A stretch of DNA of 52,425 nucleotides. Origin: Lachnoclostridium sp. UBA5890. GTDB lineage: Bacteria > Bacillota > Clostridia > Lachnospirales > Lachnospiraceae. The notes beneath the pieces are model-generated. The model saw nothing but the letters and a program-made list of their open reading frames with translations, had not been told where the DNA came from and made no database searches. This document shows, piece after piece, positions 7,690-16,051 of this stretch (positions are counted from its first letter, which is position 1; the number at the start of each line of letters is the position of its first letter). A program made the translations under genes and the position numbers. The stretch lies in assembly GCA_002431395.1 (NCBI GenBank), contig DJEU01000029.1:1-52425 (forward strand), given 5' to 3'.

Positions 7690-8532
7690 ATGACACTTTC
7701 TTATTTTACAAATAAAATACCGATGGTTGCGGATGCAGCGCTGCATATTATTATCGCACTCATCTTATTTATCATCGGGAAAAAAATTGTCAAACTGTTA
7801 TTAAAACTGCTTCGTGTCTCATTTGACAAAAGCAGCATGGAAGAGGGCGTTGCTCATTTTCTGTTGTCCATTATCAAATTTGCATTGTATGCGGTATTGA
7901 TTCTGATCTTGTGTCAGTTCCTTGGATTTGCCACAAGTTCGATCATTGCGTTGCTTGGATCCGCAGGACTTGCGGTAGGACTGGCCCTTCAGGGAAGCCT
8001 GGCAAATTTTGCCGGCGGGGTATTGATCCTGATGATGAAACCATTTATGGTTGGTGATTATATCATTGTCGGCGATCTGGAAGGAATGGTCATTGGAATC
8101 GACATTGTATACACAAAATTACAGATGGTTGACAATAAGACCGTGGTTCTTCCCAATGGGAAGTTAGCGGATTCGAACATTATCAATGTGACGAATCAGG
8201 ATAAACGACGGATCGATCTGGAGATTGGAGTCAGTTACGATGCGGATCTACAGCAGGTACGCCATGTACTGCAGGACATTATCAATGACCAGGAAGAGAT
8301 TCTTGCTGGGGAGCCGGTAGATGTTGTCGTTGGTGCACTTAACAGCAGCTCTGTCGATATGGCAGTGCATGTCTGGGTGAAAAAGGAAAATTACTGGCCG
8401 GTGCGCTGGCGGATGTTGGAGCAGATCAAACTCAGATTTGATCAAGAAGGAATTGAGATTCCGTTTAATCAATTGGATGTGACAGTAAAGCAGGAAATTG
8501 CAAAAAATGGTAATGAAAATGAAAGGAGATAA
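7690..8532 (+). CDS. Small-conductance mechanosensitive channel, MscS family
   Basis: A 280-residue membrane protein. Three N-terminal hydrophobic segments lie at about residues 15-33, 55-75 and 80-110. The last is the pore helix with Gly/Ala packing (GSAGLAVGLALQGSLANFAGG), followed by the beta domain signature MMKPFMVGDYI and the vestibule domain (VVLPNGKLADSNIINVTNQDKRR). MscS channels open on membrane tension to release solutes during hypo-osmotic shock. It begins 15 bp after rlmH with its own AAAGAGGGATC site and is likely in the same operon. Confidence 0.94.
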   Translation: MTLSYFTNKIPMVADAALHIIIALILFIIGKKIVKLLLKLLRVSFDKSSMEEGVAHFLLSIIKFALYAVLILILCQFLGFATSSIIALLGSAGLAVGLALQGSLANFAGGVLILMMKPFMVGDYIIVGDLEGMVIGIDIVYTKLQMVDNKTVVLPNGKLADSNIINVTNQDKRRIDLEIGVSYDADLQQVRHVLQDIINDQEEILAGEPVDVVVGALNSSSVDMAVHVWVKKENYWPVRWRMLEQIKLRFDQEGIEIPFNQLDVTVKQEIAKNGNENERR

Positions 8533-8536
8533 AAAA

Positions 8537-10234
8537 ATGAGAGGACCAAAAGCACCAAAAGACCCTACAAAAAAGAGACCTAGTTTATATTTGATGTTAG
8601 ATAAAGACATCGCCGGCCTGCCGGGGAGGGATGGAAGATGTCGGGATACCAACTATATGGAAGGGCGTCTGGTAGAGCAGGTAAAAGGAATCTGCGGAGA
8701 AGTGGATGAAGAAATCCTTAAATTGTTAGAATCTTTTGAGGGAATCCGTAAACTTGTACATAGTATCGGTGTCAGCATTACAGCGCATGAAGAAGCAGAA
8801 AAAAGCAGTTTTATCGATTTTACGATCAATTGTTATGGAAAAGAGGATAAATACGTTACCGGAAGTAATATTACGGTGAAATGTCCATGTAATGGCGAGG
8901 AGGTTCTGATCGAACTTGCGCAGGTGCCGGTAAATGAGATGGATGATATCATCGGAGAATTCGATTTTGATTTTCCGAAGGATTGTAAGAGTGCCGGCGT
9001 AACATTGAAATTTTATCTGAATGACGGCTATCAGGTGCCGGAGATTCAAGTGGATCCACCGATTGATTTTACCTCCGAAGCCTATCAGAAAATGATTGAA
9101 AGGTCATTGTTAAATCTTGGAAATGTAAAACGACTGAAAACAGCGATTGAAAAAGCACAGCGTGGGGAAGATGTGACAATCGCGTATATCGGCGGTTCTA
9201 TCACACAGGGAGCCGGTGCCAAACCGATTGAGAGTAAATCGTATGCGTACTTGTCTTATCGTGGTTTCTGCGAGCTTTTTACGCCGGATGACGGTGCACA
9301 CGTGACATTTGTAAAGGCCGGTGTCGGAGGAACTCCATCCGAACTCGGTATGATTCGTTATGAAAAAGAAGTGACAGATTATGGGAAAATTAAGCCGGAC
9401 GTTGTCATTGTGGAATTTGCCGTAAACGATGAAGGGGATGAGACCGAGGGCGTAAGTTTTGAAAGTCTTGTGCGAAAGATTGCCAATGCTGACAATAAAC
9501 CGGCAGTTATCCTTAATTTTGCAGTATTTATGAGTGAATGGAATCTGGAAGACCGTCTCGTACCGATCGGAAAAAACTATGATCTTCCGATGGTAAGTGT
9601 AAAAGCGGCTGTCGTACCACAGTTTTCGGAAAATACAGTTGTGACAAAGAGACAGTATTTTTATGATATTTTCCATCCGACCAATGATGGACATCGTATT
9701 ATGGCGGACTGCCTGATCGGTCTGTTTGAGCAGGCGTCGAAAGCACCGATGCCGGAAAACGATAGCGATTTCACAGTCAAGCCGGTAAAAGGCGCAGAGT
9801 TTGAAAATATCATACTGGTAGATTCGACCAATATTGAACAGTATGGAACGGTTTCTCATAAGGGATTTGATCATAAAGATACCGAAATTCAATACGTAGA
9901 AAGAAATCTCAGCAGCCAGGCTTCTCCGGTACTGGAAAATGGCTGGGCGAAAGCCTATGAGACGAAGGGTGCGGAATTTGTCATGGAGATTACGGCGAGA
10001 AATATTGTGCTTGTGTCAAAAGATTCCGGAACACCAAAATTTGGAAAAGCCGATGTTTATGTGGATGATAAACTGACTCTTACGGCAGATCCGCTTGTGA
10101 ATGGATGGAATCATTGCAATCCGCAGATCATTTTGAATGAAACGGAGTCGGCAAAACATGTTGTAAAAATTGTGATGCATCCGGGCGATGAGGAAAAAGC
10201 CTTTACTATCCTCGGATTCGGAGTCACTCTTTAA
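8537..10234 (+). CDS. Cytoplasmic SGNH/GDSL-type hydrolase with flanking beta domains
   Basis: It is 565 residues from ATG 8537, preceded by AGGAGA at a 7-base spacing; upstream in-frame ATGs from 8498 overlap mscS. The central SGNH domain (about residues 190-420) carries block I GGSITQGAG (nucleophile Ser), block III AVNDEGDE and block V DIFHPTNDGH (catalytic Asp/His). About 160 N-terminal residues and the C-terminal 110 residues are beta-rich with no motif I can name. Without a signal peptide it should act inside the cell, possibly as a carbohydrate esterase deacetylating imported oligosaccharides. That role is inference, supported only by the architecture and by the xylan locus 6 kb away. 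Confidence 0.85.
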   Translation: MRGPKAPKDPTKKRPSLYLMLDKDIAGLPGRDGRCRDTNYMEGRLVEQVKGICGEVDEEILKLLESFEGIRKLVHSIGVSITAHEEAEKSSFIDFTINCYGKEDKYVTGSNITVKCPCNGEEVLIELAQVPVNEMDDIIGEFDFDFPKDCKSAGVTLKFYLNDGYQVPEIQVDPPIDFTSEAYQKMIERSLLNLGNVKRLKTAIEKAQRGEDVTIAYIGGSITQGAGAKPIESKSYAYLSYRGFCELFTPDDGAHVTFVKAGVGGTPSELGMIRYEKEVTDYGKIKPDVVIVEFAVNDEGDETEGVSFESLVRKIANADNKPAVILNFAVFMSEWNLEDRLVPIGKNYDLPMVSVKAAVVPQFSENTVVTKRQYFYDIFHPTNDGHRIMADCLIGLFEQASKAPMPENDSDFTVKPVKGAEFENIILVDSTNIEQYGTVSHKGFDHKDTEIQYVERNLSSQASPVLENGWAKAYETKGAEFVMEITARNIVLVSKDSGTPKFGKADVYVDDKLTLTADPLVNGWNHCNPQIILNETESAKHVVKIVMHPGDEEKAFTILGFGVTL

Positions 10235-10238
10235 AATA

Positions 10239-10293
10239 TTTTACATGGATTTTACATGGGTTTCTAACTTGTTTTACAAAAGAATGCTATAGT
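10239..10293 (+). promoter_or_regulatory. PhoP/WalR-like direct-repeat operator and extended -10 promoter
   Basis: Four 11-bp units lie in register: TTTTACATGGA (10239), TTTTACATGGG (10250), TTTCTAACTTG (10261, degenerate) and TTTTACAAAAG (10272). Cores of TTTACA at 11-bp steps match the arrangement of PhoP/PhoB boxes. Read on the other strand as TGTAAA they also fit WalR boxes. An extended -10, TGCTATAGT (TATAGT at 10288-10293), follows with no consensus -35. This is consistent with a promoter activated or controlled by an OmpR-family regulator, most simply the one encoded next. Confidence 0.65.
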
Positions 10294-10320
10294 AACACAA
10301 GGAAAAGGAGATGACCAAAG

Positions 10321-10992
10321 ATGGCACTGATCTATGTAGTCGAAGATGACGTAAATATTCAGGAAATTGAGATGTTTGCCCTTAAGAACAGTGGATATAG
10401 AGTGGAAGGATTTGGAAATGCGAAGGACTTTTTTGCTAAATTGTCGGAAAAGACGCCGGATTTGATCCTTCTTGATGTGATGCTTCCGGATTTGGATGGA
10501 TTGTCGATCTTAAAAAAGGTGCGGACTGTTCCGGATACGAAAAAAATACCTGTGATCTTTGTGTCGGCAAAGACATCGGAAATTGATAAAGTAAAAGGAC
10601 TTGACATGGGGGCGGATGATTATCTTGCCAAACCGTTTGGCGTGATGGAACTGATTTCCCGTGTGAAAGCACTGCTTCGAAGGAGCAATGCAGCAAGTGA
10701 AGAAAAGACGTTGACACTGGGAGAACTTCAGATTGACAATGAAAAGCACTGTGTATATGTCGGAAACAGGTTATGCGAATTGACGTATAAAGAGTTTGAA
10801 CTTCTTAAGATGCTGATGCAGAATGTGGGTATTGTTTTGACACGTGACCGCATTATGGACCGCGTCTGGGGAACCGATTATGAAGGGGAATCCAGAACAT
10901 TGGATATGCACATTAAAACCCTTCGGAAAAAATTGGGCGAAGAAGGAACTCGGATCAAAACTGTTCGGAATGTGGGGTATGTTCTCGAATGA
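10321..10992 (+). CDS. OmpR/PhoB-family response regulator (PhoP-like)
   Basis: A 223-residue DNA-binding regulator. The receiver domain (1-118) has acidic pocket EDD (8-10), phospho-acceptor D52 in LILLDVMLPD and the conserved Lys in YLAKPFG. The winged-helix effector domain (about 125-223) shows LTYKEFELLKMLMQNVGIVLTRDRI and SRTLDMHIKTLRKKLG. The ATG at 10321 follows AAAAGGAGATGACCAAAG. It overlaps the kinase start by ATGA. The repeated operator upstream suggests autoregulation. PhoP, WalR and ResD relatives cannot be separated by eye. Confidence 0.94.
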   Translation: MALIYVVEDDVNIQEIEMFALKNSGYRVEGFGNAKDFFAKLSEKTPDLILLDVMLPDLDGLSILKKVRTVPDTKKIPVIFVSAKTSEIDKVKGLDMGADDYLAKPFGVMELISRVKALLRRSNAASEEKTLTLGELQIDNEKHCVYVGNRLCELTYKEFELLKMLMQNVGIVLTRDRIMDRVWGTDYEGESRTLDMHIKTLRKKLGEEGTRIKTVRNVGYVLE

Positions 10993-12326
10993 AAAAACGA
11001 TTAAATCATACTTTTTTGCTTGTGTCGGCTATTATTATCACCTTGATGGTTGTGCTGTTTAGTTTCGTTTTTTATCAGTTGTTATGCGAGGAGGTAAGTG
11101 AAAGCCTGCAAAATAATGCAGGTATACTGGAAAACGCACTTGAGACATCGGATAACGAGTCTGAAATTGTGAAAAAGATGGATTTTGAAAATCTTCGTGT
11201 AACAATTGTGAATAAAGATGGAAAGGTAATTTTTGACAATTTTGCGAACGCAGAGCAGATGGATAACCACAAGGACCGCCCGGAGATAGACGATGCTCTC
11301 GAAGCGGGAGAGGGAAGAAGTGTAAGACATTCCGATACATTGGCAAAAAACACCTTTTATTATGCACTGCGGAGACCGGATGGCACGGTTCTGCGTGTCG
11401 GAAAAGAATCAGACAGTATTTACAGTATTCTGCTTGAAATTTTGCCGGAGATCATTGCCATTATTGCGTTGATCTTTGTTGTGAGCTGGATTATGACCCT
11501 TCTCTTTGCGAAAAGTATCATTAAGCCGATTCAGCAGATGGCAGAGGATATGGATTCCATCGAGGAAGAGAATGGGTATAAAGAACTTGTACCGTTTATC
11601 CGAAAGATTAAGACACAGCACGAAGACATTATGAAGAGTGCGAAAATGCGTCAGGTATTTACGGCGAATGTGTCCCATGAATTAAAAACGCCGCTGACCT
11701 CCATCTCGGGATATGCGGAACTCATTGAAAACGGAATGGCGACAGACGATGATGTGAGACGGTTTGCCAAGGAAATTCACAGCAATTCCAAGCGGCTGCT
11801 GACATTGATCAATGATACGATACGTTTGTCCGAACTGGATATGACGGAGAAAACGATTGAATTTGAAGATGTCGATCTGTATGAACTGGCAGAAAGCTGT
11901 GTCGACATGCTTCAAGTGAATGCAGAAAAACATCAGGTGTTTCTTTCCCTTTTTGGAAGTCCCTGCCATGTGCAGGCCAATAAGGGTATGATGGAAGAAC
12001 TGCTGTACAACCTTTGTGACAATGCCATCCGCTATAATAAAGAAGGCGGCAGTGTAAAGGTGATCCTGAAAAATGAGGAAGACTGCGTGAAATTACAGGT
12101 AAAAGATACCGGCATCGGTATTCCGCAGAAAAGTAAAGATCGTGTGTTTGAACGTTTTTACCGCGTAGATAAGAGCCGGTCAAAGCAGACGGGAGGCACC
12201 GGACTCGGACTTGCTATTGTAAAACATATCGTAGCAAATCACAATGCGAAGCTGGATCTTTCCAGTGAATTGGGAAAAGGTACCACAATTACCGTGGTAT
12301 TTCCAAAAAATACTTTACAAGAATAG
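10989..12326 (+). CDS. Membrane sensor histidine kinase (PhoR/WalK-like)
   Basis: It has 445 residues. A membrane helix at about 10-32 leads into an extracytoplasmic sensor region of about 115 residues, and a second helix sits at about 153-175. A HAMP-like stretch is followed by HisKA with the phospho-acceptor His in NVSHELKTPLTSISGYAE (about residue 230). The HATPase domain has N box LCDNAIRYNKEGG, G1 DTGIGIPQ, F box RFYRVDKSRS and G2 GGTGLGLAIVKHI. No separate PAS domain is obvious between HAMP and HisKA. The gene is translationally coupled to its regulator; the signal is unknown. Confidence 0.94.
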   Translation: MKKRLNHTFLLVSAIIITLMVVLFSFVFYQLLCEEVSESLQNNAGILENALETSDNESEIVKKMDFENLRVTIVNKDGKVIFDNFANAEQMDNHKDRPEIDDALEAGEGRSVRHSDTLAKNTFYYALRRPDGTVLRVGKESDSIYSILLEILPEIIAIIALIFVVSWIMTLLFAKSIIKPIQQMAEDMDSIEEENGYKELVPFIRKIKTQHEDIMKSAKMRQVFTANVSHELKTPLTSISGYAELIENGMATDDDVRRFAKEIHSNSKRLLTLINDTIRLSELDMTEKTIEFEDVDLYELAESCVDMLQVNAEKHQVFLSLFGSPCHVQANKGMMEELLYNLCDNAIRYNKEGGSVKVILKNEEDCVKLQVKDTGIGIPQKSKDRVFERFYRVDKSRSKQTGGTGLGLAIVKHIVANHNAKLDLSSELGKGTTITVVFPKNTLQE

Positions 12327-12348
12327 AATTTCATATTATAATTTTTAT

Positions 12349-12386
12349 TAGTGTCATTTTATCAATAAGATGGCACTATTATTTTA
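12349..12386 (+). terminator. Terminator after the two-component pair
   Basis: A 13-bp stem, TAGTGTCATTTTA (12349-12361) with TAAGATGGCACTA (12366-12378), pairs fully if G-U pairs are allowed. It has a 4-base loop and is followed by TTATTTTAT. Confidence 0.65.
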
Positions 12387-12439
12387 TGATGCCGCTGGCA
12401 TTTGTACATATAGAATTAAAAAGAAAGTGAGAACTAACC

Positions 12440-13021
12440 ATGAGTGAGCTAACAGAATTTCGCTGGCATGGAAGAGGCGGACAAGGTGCGAAGACCGCAG
12501 CTCTTCTACTTGCTGATGTTGCGTTTAAGACAGGAAAACATGTACAGGGATTTCCGGAATATGGTCCGGAGCGAATGGGTGCGCCGATTACGGCATATGA
12601 CCGTATCAGCGACACAGAGATCCGCGTACATTCCAACATTTATGACCCGGATTATGTAGTTGTTGTCGATGAGACACTGCTTCATGCGGTTCATGTGACG
12701 GAAGGATTGAAAGAGGATGGCGCAATATTGGTAAATACGGCAAAGACAAGCGACGAGATCCGTCCGCTGCTTGGTGGATACAAGGGACGTGTTTATACGA
12801 TCGATGCCCGCGAGGTATGTATGAAAACACTTGGAAAATATTTTCCAAATACTCCGATGTTAGCTGCGATTGTTAAGATATCAAAGATTATGGAAGAAGA
12901 GAACTTTATCAAAGAGATGGAAGCTTCCCTGAGTCATAAATTTGCGAAAAAACCGGAAGTGCTCGAAGGAAATATGCAGGCACTTCGTCTGGCGATGCAG
13001 GAGGTACGTGGAGATGAGTAA
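12440..13021 (+). CDS. porG: 2-oxoacid:ferredoxin oxidoreductase, gamma subunit
   Basis: This 193-residue subunit belongs to the pyruvate/2-ketoisovalerate ferredoxin oxidoreductase family; the gamma domain contributes to CoA handling. The signature is FRWHGRGGQGAKTAALLLADVAF, followed by GFPEYGPERMGAPITAYDRIS. With the three genes that follow it forms a four-subunit enzyme converting a 2-oxoacid, CoA and oxidised ferredoxin to acyl-CoA, CO2 and reduced ferredoxin. The pyruvate versus branched-chain substrate cannot be decided from these motifs. Its stop overlaps the start of the delta subunit. Confidence 0.92.
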   Translation: MSELTEFRWHGRGGQGAKTAALLLADVAFKTGKHVQGFPEYGPERMGAPITAYDRISDTEIRVHSNIYDPDYVVVVDETLLHAVHVTEGLKEDGAILVNTAKTSDEIRPLLGGYKGRVYTIDAREVCMKTLGKYFPNTPMLAAIVKISKIMEEENFIKEMEASLSHKFAKKPEVLEGNMQALRLAMQEVRGDE

Positions 13022-13322
13022 TATAATACATGCAAAAGAAATACATGAAGGTGCTGCGTGGCAGGATCTTACCCCGGGACTTCAGATTTATGAGTCTGCG
13101 ACATCCAAGGATTTTGAAACGGGTGAATGGAGAGTCAATACGCCGGTATTTGATGCGGGAAAATGTAAGCAGTGCCTGCTGTGCGTGCCATATTGTCCGG
13201 ATAGTGCTATTCCGGTTTCCGGTGGAGAACGCGGCGAATTTGATCTGAAACACTGCAAGGGATGTGGAATCTGTGTAAAAGCATGCCCGTTTGATGCAAT
13301 TACGATGAAGGAGGGCAAATAA
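13014..13322 (+). CDS. porD: 2-oxoacid:ferredoxin oxidoreductase, delta (2x[4Fe-4S]) subunit
   Basis: It has 102 residues from ATG 13014, which overlaps the gamma stop; the longer in-frame extension to 12942 reads through porG sequence and is not real. Two four-cysteine clusters, CKQCLLCVPYCP (about residue 53) and CKGCGICVKACP (about 82), bind [4Fe-4S] centres that pass electrons from the TPP-bound intermediate to ferredoxin. It ends one base before porA. Confidence 0.94.
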   Translation: MSNIIHAKEIHEGAAWQDLTPGLQIYESATSKDFETGEWRVNTPVFDAGKCKQCLLCVPYCPDSAIPVSGGERGEFDLKHCKGCGICVKACPFDAITMKEGK

Positions 13323-13323
13323 A

Positions 13324-14523
13324 ATGGTAAAAAGTATTTTAGAGCGTATGTCCGGTAATGAAGCCGTAGCACATGCGATTAAACAGGTAGAGCCGGATGT
13401 CATGCCGGCATTCCCAATCACTCCTTCGACGGAACTTCCACAGTTTGTATCCAACTTTATCGCCAATGGTGAGATTGATACGGAATTTATTCCGGTAGAA
13501 AGTGAACATAGTTCCATGAGCGCCGCTATCGGTGCTTCGGCAGCAGGAGCGCGTGCTTTGACAGCGACTTCCTCCTGTGGACTTGCTTTGATGTGGGAAG
13601 TGCTTTATGTGGCTGCTTCCAATCGTCTGCCTCTTTGCATGGCAGTAGTAAACCGTGCGTTGTCCGGTCCGCTGAACATCAACAGCGAACATTCTGACAG
13701 TATGGGAGCGAGAGATTCCGGATGGATTCAGATTTATGCGGAAAACAATCAGGAAGCTTATGATAACTTTATTCAGGCATACCGTATTTCGGAGCATAAA
13801 GATGTTATGCTGCCGATCATGATCTGCCAGGATGGATTTATCACAAGCCATGCAGTGGAAAATATTACACTGATGGAAACCGAAGACGTTAAGAAATTTG
13901 TAGGGACATATGAACCGGAACATTTCCTTTTGAATCCGGAAGAGCCGATGGCAGTCGGTCCATATGCTGTTTCCAATTATTGTATGGAAGCAAAACGTGC
14001 GCAGGCACAGGCAATGATGAATGCAAAACAGGTCATTTTAGACGTGGCAGATGAATTTCGTGAATTGACAGGCCGTGGATTTGGCTTGTTTGAAGAATAT
14101 TGCTTAGATGATGCAGAATATGCCATCATAGCGATCGGATCCGCTTGTGGTACGATCAAAGATGCGGTAGACAAGATGCGCAGCGAGGGCAAAAAAGTCG
14201 GATTGTTGAAAGTCCGTGTATTCCGTCCATTCCCGGGAAAAGAAATGGCAGAAGCCCTGAAAGGCTGCAAAGCAGTAGGAATCTTTGACCGCTGTGAGAG
14301 CTACAGTGCCAACGGTGGTCCTCTGGGAGCCGAACTTATGGCAGCAATGTACCGCAATAAAAATCAGGCAGAGACCGTAAATTACATCTACGGATTGTCC
14401 GGCCGTGACCTTACGGTAGAACAGGTAGAGGAAACATTTGACGAACTGATGCAGGTGGCAGAAGAAGGAACGGCAGGAAATGCATACCGTTATATCGGAC
14501 TTCGGGACAAGATGGAGGATTGA
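13324..14523 (+). CDS. porA: 2-oxoacid:ferredoxin oxidoreductase, alpha subunit
   Basis: A 399-residue alpha subunit. It starts MVKSILERMSGNEAVAHAI, followed by the pyrimidine-domain motif AFPITPSTELPQFV and EFIPVESEHSSMSAAIGASAAG, which carries the Glu region expected at the TPP aminopyrimidine. ATSSCGLALMWEVLY is the family substrate-side loop. The C-terminal transketolase-C domain has IAIGSACGTIKDAVDK and VRVFRPFPGKEM. It lies within the por operon with 1-5 bp gaps on either side. Confidence 0.94.
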   Translation: MVKSILERMSGNEAVAHAIKQVEPDVMPAFPITPSTELPQFVSNFIANGEIDTEFIPVESEHSSMSAAIGASAAGARALTATSSCGLALMWEVLYVAASNRLPLCMAVVNRALSGPLNINSEHSDSMGARDSGWIQIYAENNQEAYDNFIQAYRISEHKDVMLPIMICQDGFITSHAVENITLMETEDVKKFVGTYEPEHFLLNPEEPMAVGPYAVSNYCMEAKRAQAQAMMNAKQVILDVADEFRELTGRGFGLFEEYCLDDAEYAIIAIGSACGTIKDAVDKMRSEGKKVGLLKVRVFRPFPGKEMAEALKGCKAVGIFDRCESYSANGGPLGAELMAAMYRNKNQAETVNYIYGLSGRDLTVEQVEETFDELMQVAEEGTAGNAYRYIGLRDKMED

Positions 14524-14527
14524 ACAG

Positions 14528-15466
14528 ATGGAAGCAAAATTTGATTTTAAAGAAATACAGGAAAGAGAAGACCGCCTGGCACCGGGACATCGTATGTGTG
14601 CCGGATGTGGTGGAACCATTGCCGTAAGAAACGTTTTAAAAGCCCTTCATCCGGGAGATAAAGCAGTAATCGGTAATGCGACAGGATGTCTGGAAGTATC
14701 CACTTTCATGTATCCGTACACCGCTTATGAAGACAGTTACATTCACAATGCTTTTGAAAATGCAGGAGCGACGTTGAGTGGTGTCGAGACAGCATACCGC
14801 TTTATGAAGAAAAAAGGCAAATTAAAAGAAGATTATAAATTCATTACATTTGGTGGAGACGGTGGAACCTATGACATTGGATTCCAGTCCCTTTCTGGTG
14901 CAATGGAGCGAGGACATGATATGGTTTATGTCTGCTATGATAACGGCGCTTACATGAATACAGGAATCCAGCGTTCTTCGGCAACTCCGATGTATGCCGA
15001 TACCACGACGACACCGGCTGGAAAAGTTTCCCAGGGTAAGCCGCAGACGAGAAAAGATCTTGCAGCCATTTTGGCAGCACACAACATTCCATATGTCGGT
15101 CAGACGACATTTATCGGCAATATGAAAGATTTGTATACGAAGTCCGAGCGCGCAATCTATACAGAGGGAGCTGCATTTTTAAATGTAATGGCACCTTGTC
15201 CGCGTGGATGGCGTTACGATGCACCGGATATTATTGATGTTTGTAAGTCAGCTGTAGAAACCTGTTACTGGCCGCTTTTTGAAGTGATCGATGGAAAATG
15301 GATCTTGAATTATGAGCCAAAGAAAAAACTTCCGATCGAAGATTTCTTAAAACGCCAGGGAAGATTTAAACATTTGTTTAAACCGGGCAATGAAGACCTG
15401 ATCGCGGCATTCCAGGCAGAAGTTGACCGCCGTTGGGAAGAACTTTTGGAACGCTGCCACGCATAA
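14528..15466 (+). CDS. porB: 2-oxoacid:ferredoxin oxidoreductase, beta (TPP-binding) subunit
   Basis: It has 312 residues from ATG 14528 behind GGAGG at 14514. The N-terminus carries a C-x2-C motif (RMCAGCGG) that, with a later Cys, ligates the proximal [4Fe-4S] cluster. The TPP/Mg site is visible as FGGDGGTYDIGFQ followed by VCYDNGAYMNTGIQRSSATP. The last portion (PRGWRYD and beyond) matches the beta subunit C-terminus. It completes the gamma-delta-alpha-beta order. Confidence 0.94.
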   Translation: MEAKFDFKEIQEREDRLAPGHRMCAGCGGTIAVRNVLKALHPGDKAVIGNATGCLEVSTFMYPYTAYEDSYIHNAFENAGATLSGVETAYRFMKKKGKLKEDYKFITFGGDGGTYDIGFQSLSGAMERGHDMVYVCYDNGAYMNTGIQRSSATPMYADTTTTPAGKVSQGKPQTRKDLAAILAAHNIPYVGQTTFIGNMKDLYTKSERAIYTEGAAFLNVMAPCPRGWRYDAPDIIDVCKSAVETCYWPLFEVIDGKWILNYEPKKKLPIEDFLKRQGRFKHLFKPGNEDLIAAFQAEVDRRWEELLERCHA

Positions 15467-15500
15467 AAGACAGAAATTGGAAAAGCATGGAGATGAGAAA

Positions 15501-15965
15501 ATGACAGAAGCAGGAAAAGGAGCAAAAGAGGTACAGGATATCTTTTTGGAAAATGCTGCGATGTTTCAAAAAGTATGTGACCGCATACAATTTGAAGGAT
15601 TGTCGCGCAGCGAATTTGCGATGCTTCATATGATTCATAACAAAAAGGACGAGAGAGGAAAACTGACTTTGAGTGAACTTGCTGCCTTTTTGGAGGTGTC
15701 ATCGCCGGCGGTTTCGAGAATGATTAAGACACTGGAAGATAAAAAATACATTGTGAAAAGTCCAAGTGAAAAAGACAGGAGAATTTCGTATGTGTCACTT
15801 TCGCCGGAAGGGGAGGCACTGTACGAATCGTGTGCGGAACGGATGCGGGACATCGGAGACCGTACGATGGAGGCGATGGGGCGCGAAGATATGATTCAGA
15901 TGCTTGGGTTGCTGCAGCGTTTCTTCGAGACATTTGAGAAAGAACTGGACAAGGACACAAAGTAA
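15501..15965 (+). CDS. MarR-family transcriptional regulator
   Basis: It has 154 residues from ATG 15501 with GGAGATG 12 bases upstream; the longer frame to 15423 reads porB sequence. The winged helix-turn-helix is clear: LTLSELAAFLEVSSPAVSRMIKTLEDKKYIVKSPSEKDRR, where the closing DRR wing is the family mark. Dimerisation helices lie at both ends. MarR proteins usually repress nearby genes until a small ligand or oxidation releases them. It starts 34 bp after porB and may be cotranscribed with por, or control it or the lipoprotein that follows. Confidence 0.92.
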   Translation: MTEAGKGAKEVQDIFLENAAMFQKVCDRIQFEGLSRSEFAMLHMIHNKKDERGKLTLSELAAFLEVSSPAVSRMIKTLEDKKYIVKSPSEKDRRISYVSLSPEGEALYESCAERMRDIGDRTMEAMGREDMIQMLGLLQRFFETFEKELDKDTK

Positions 15966-16051
15966 ACACAGGAAATACACGTTTCTTTCAATGGTTTTCG
16001 CTATACTGCTTATTGTAGTCAGGGATTACATCACAAAGAAAGGAATGTGCT

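Noticed and set aside
12942..13013. Longer N-terminus for the porD ferredoxin subunit
   Set aside because: The extension overlaps the end of porG in another frame. ATG 13014 has the correct context and gives the standard 102-residue subunit.
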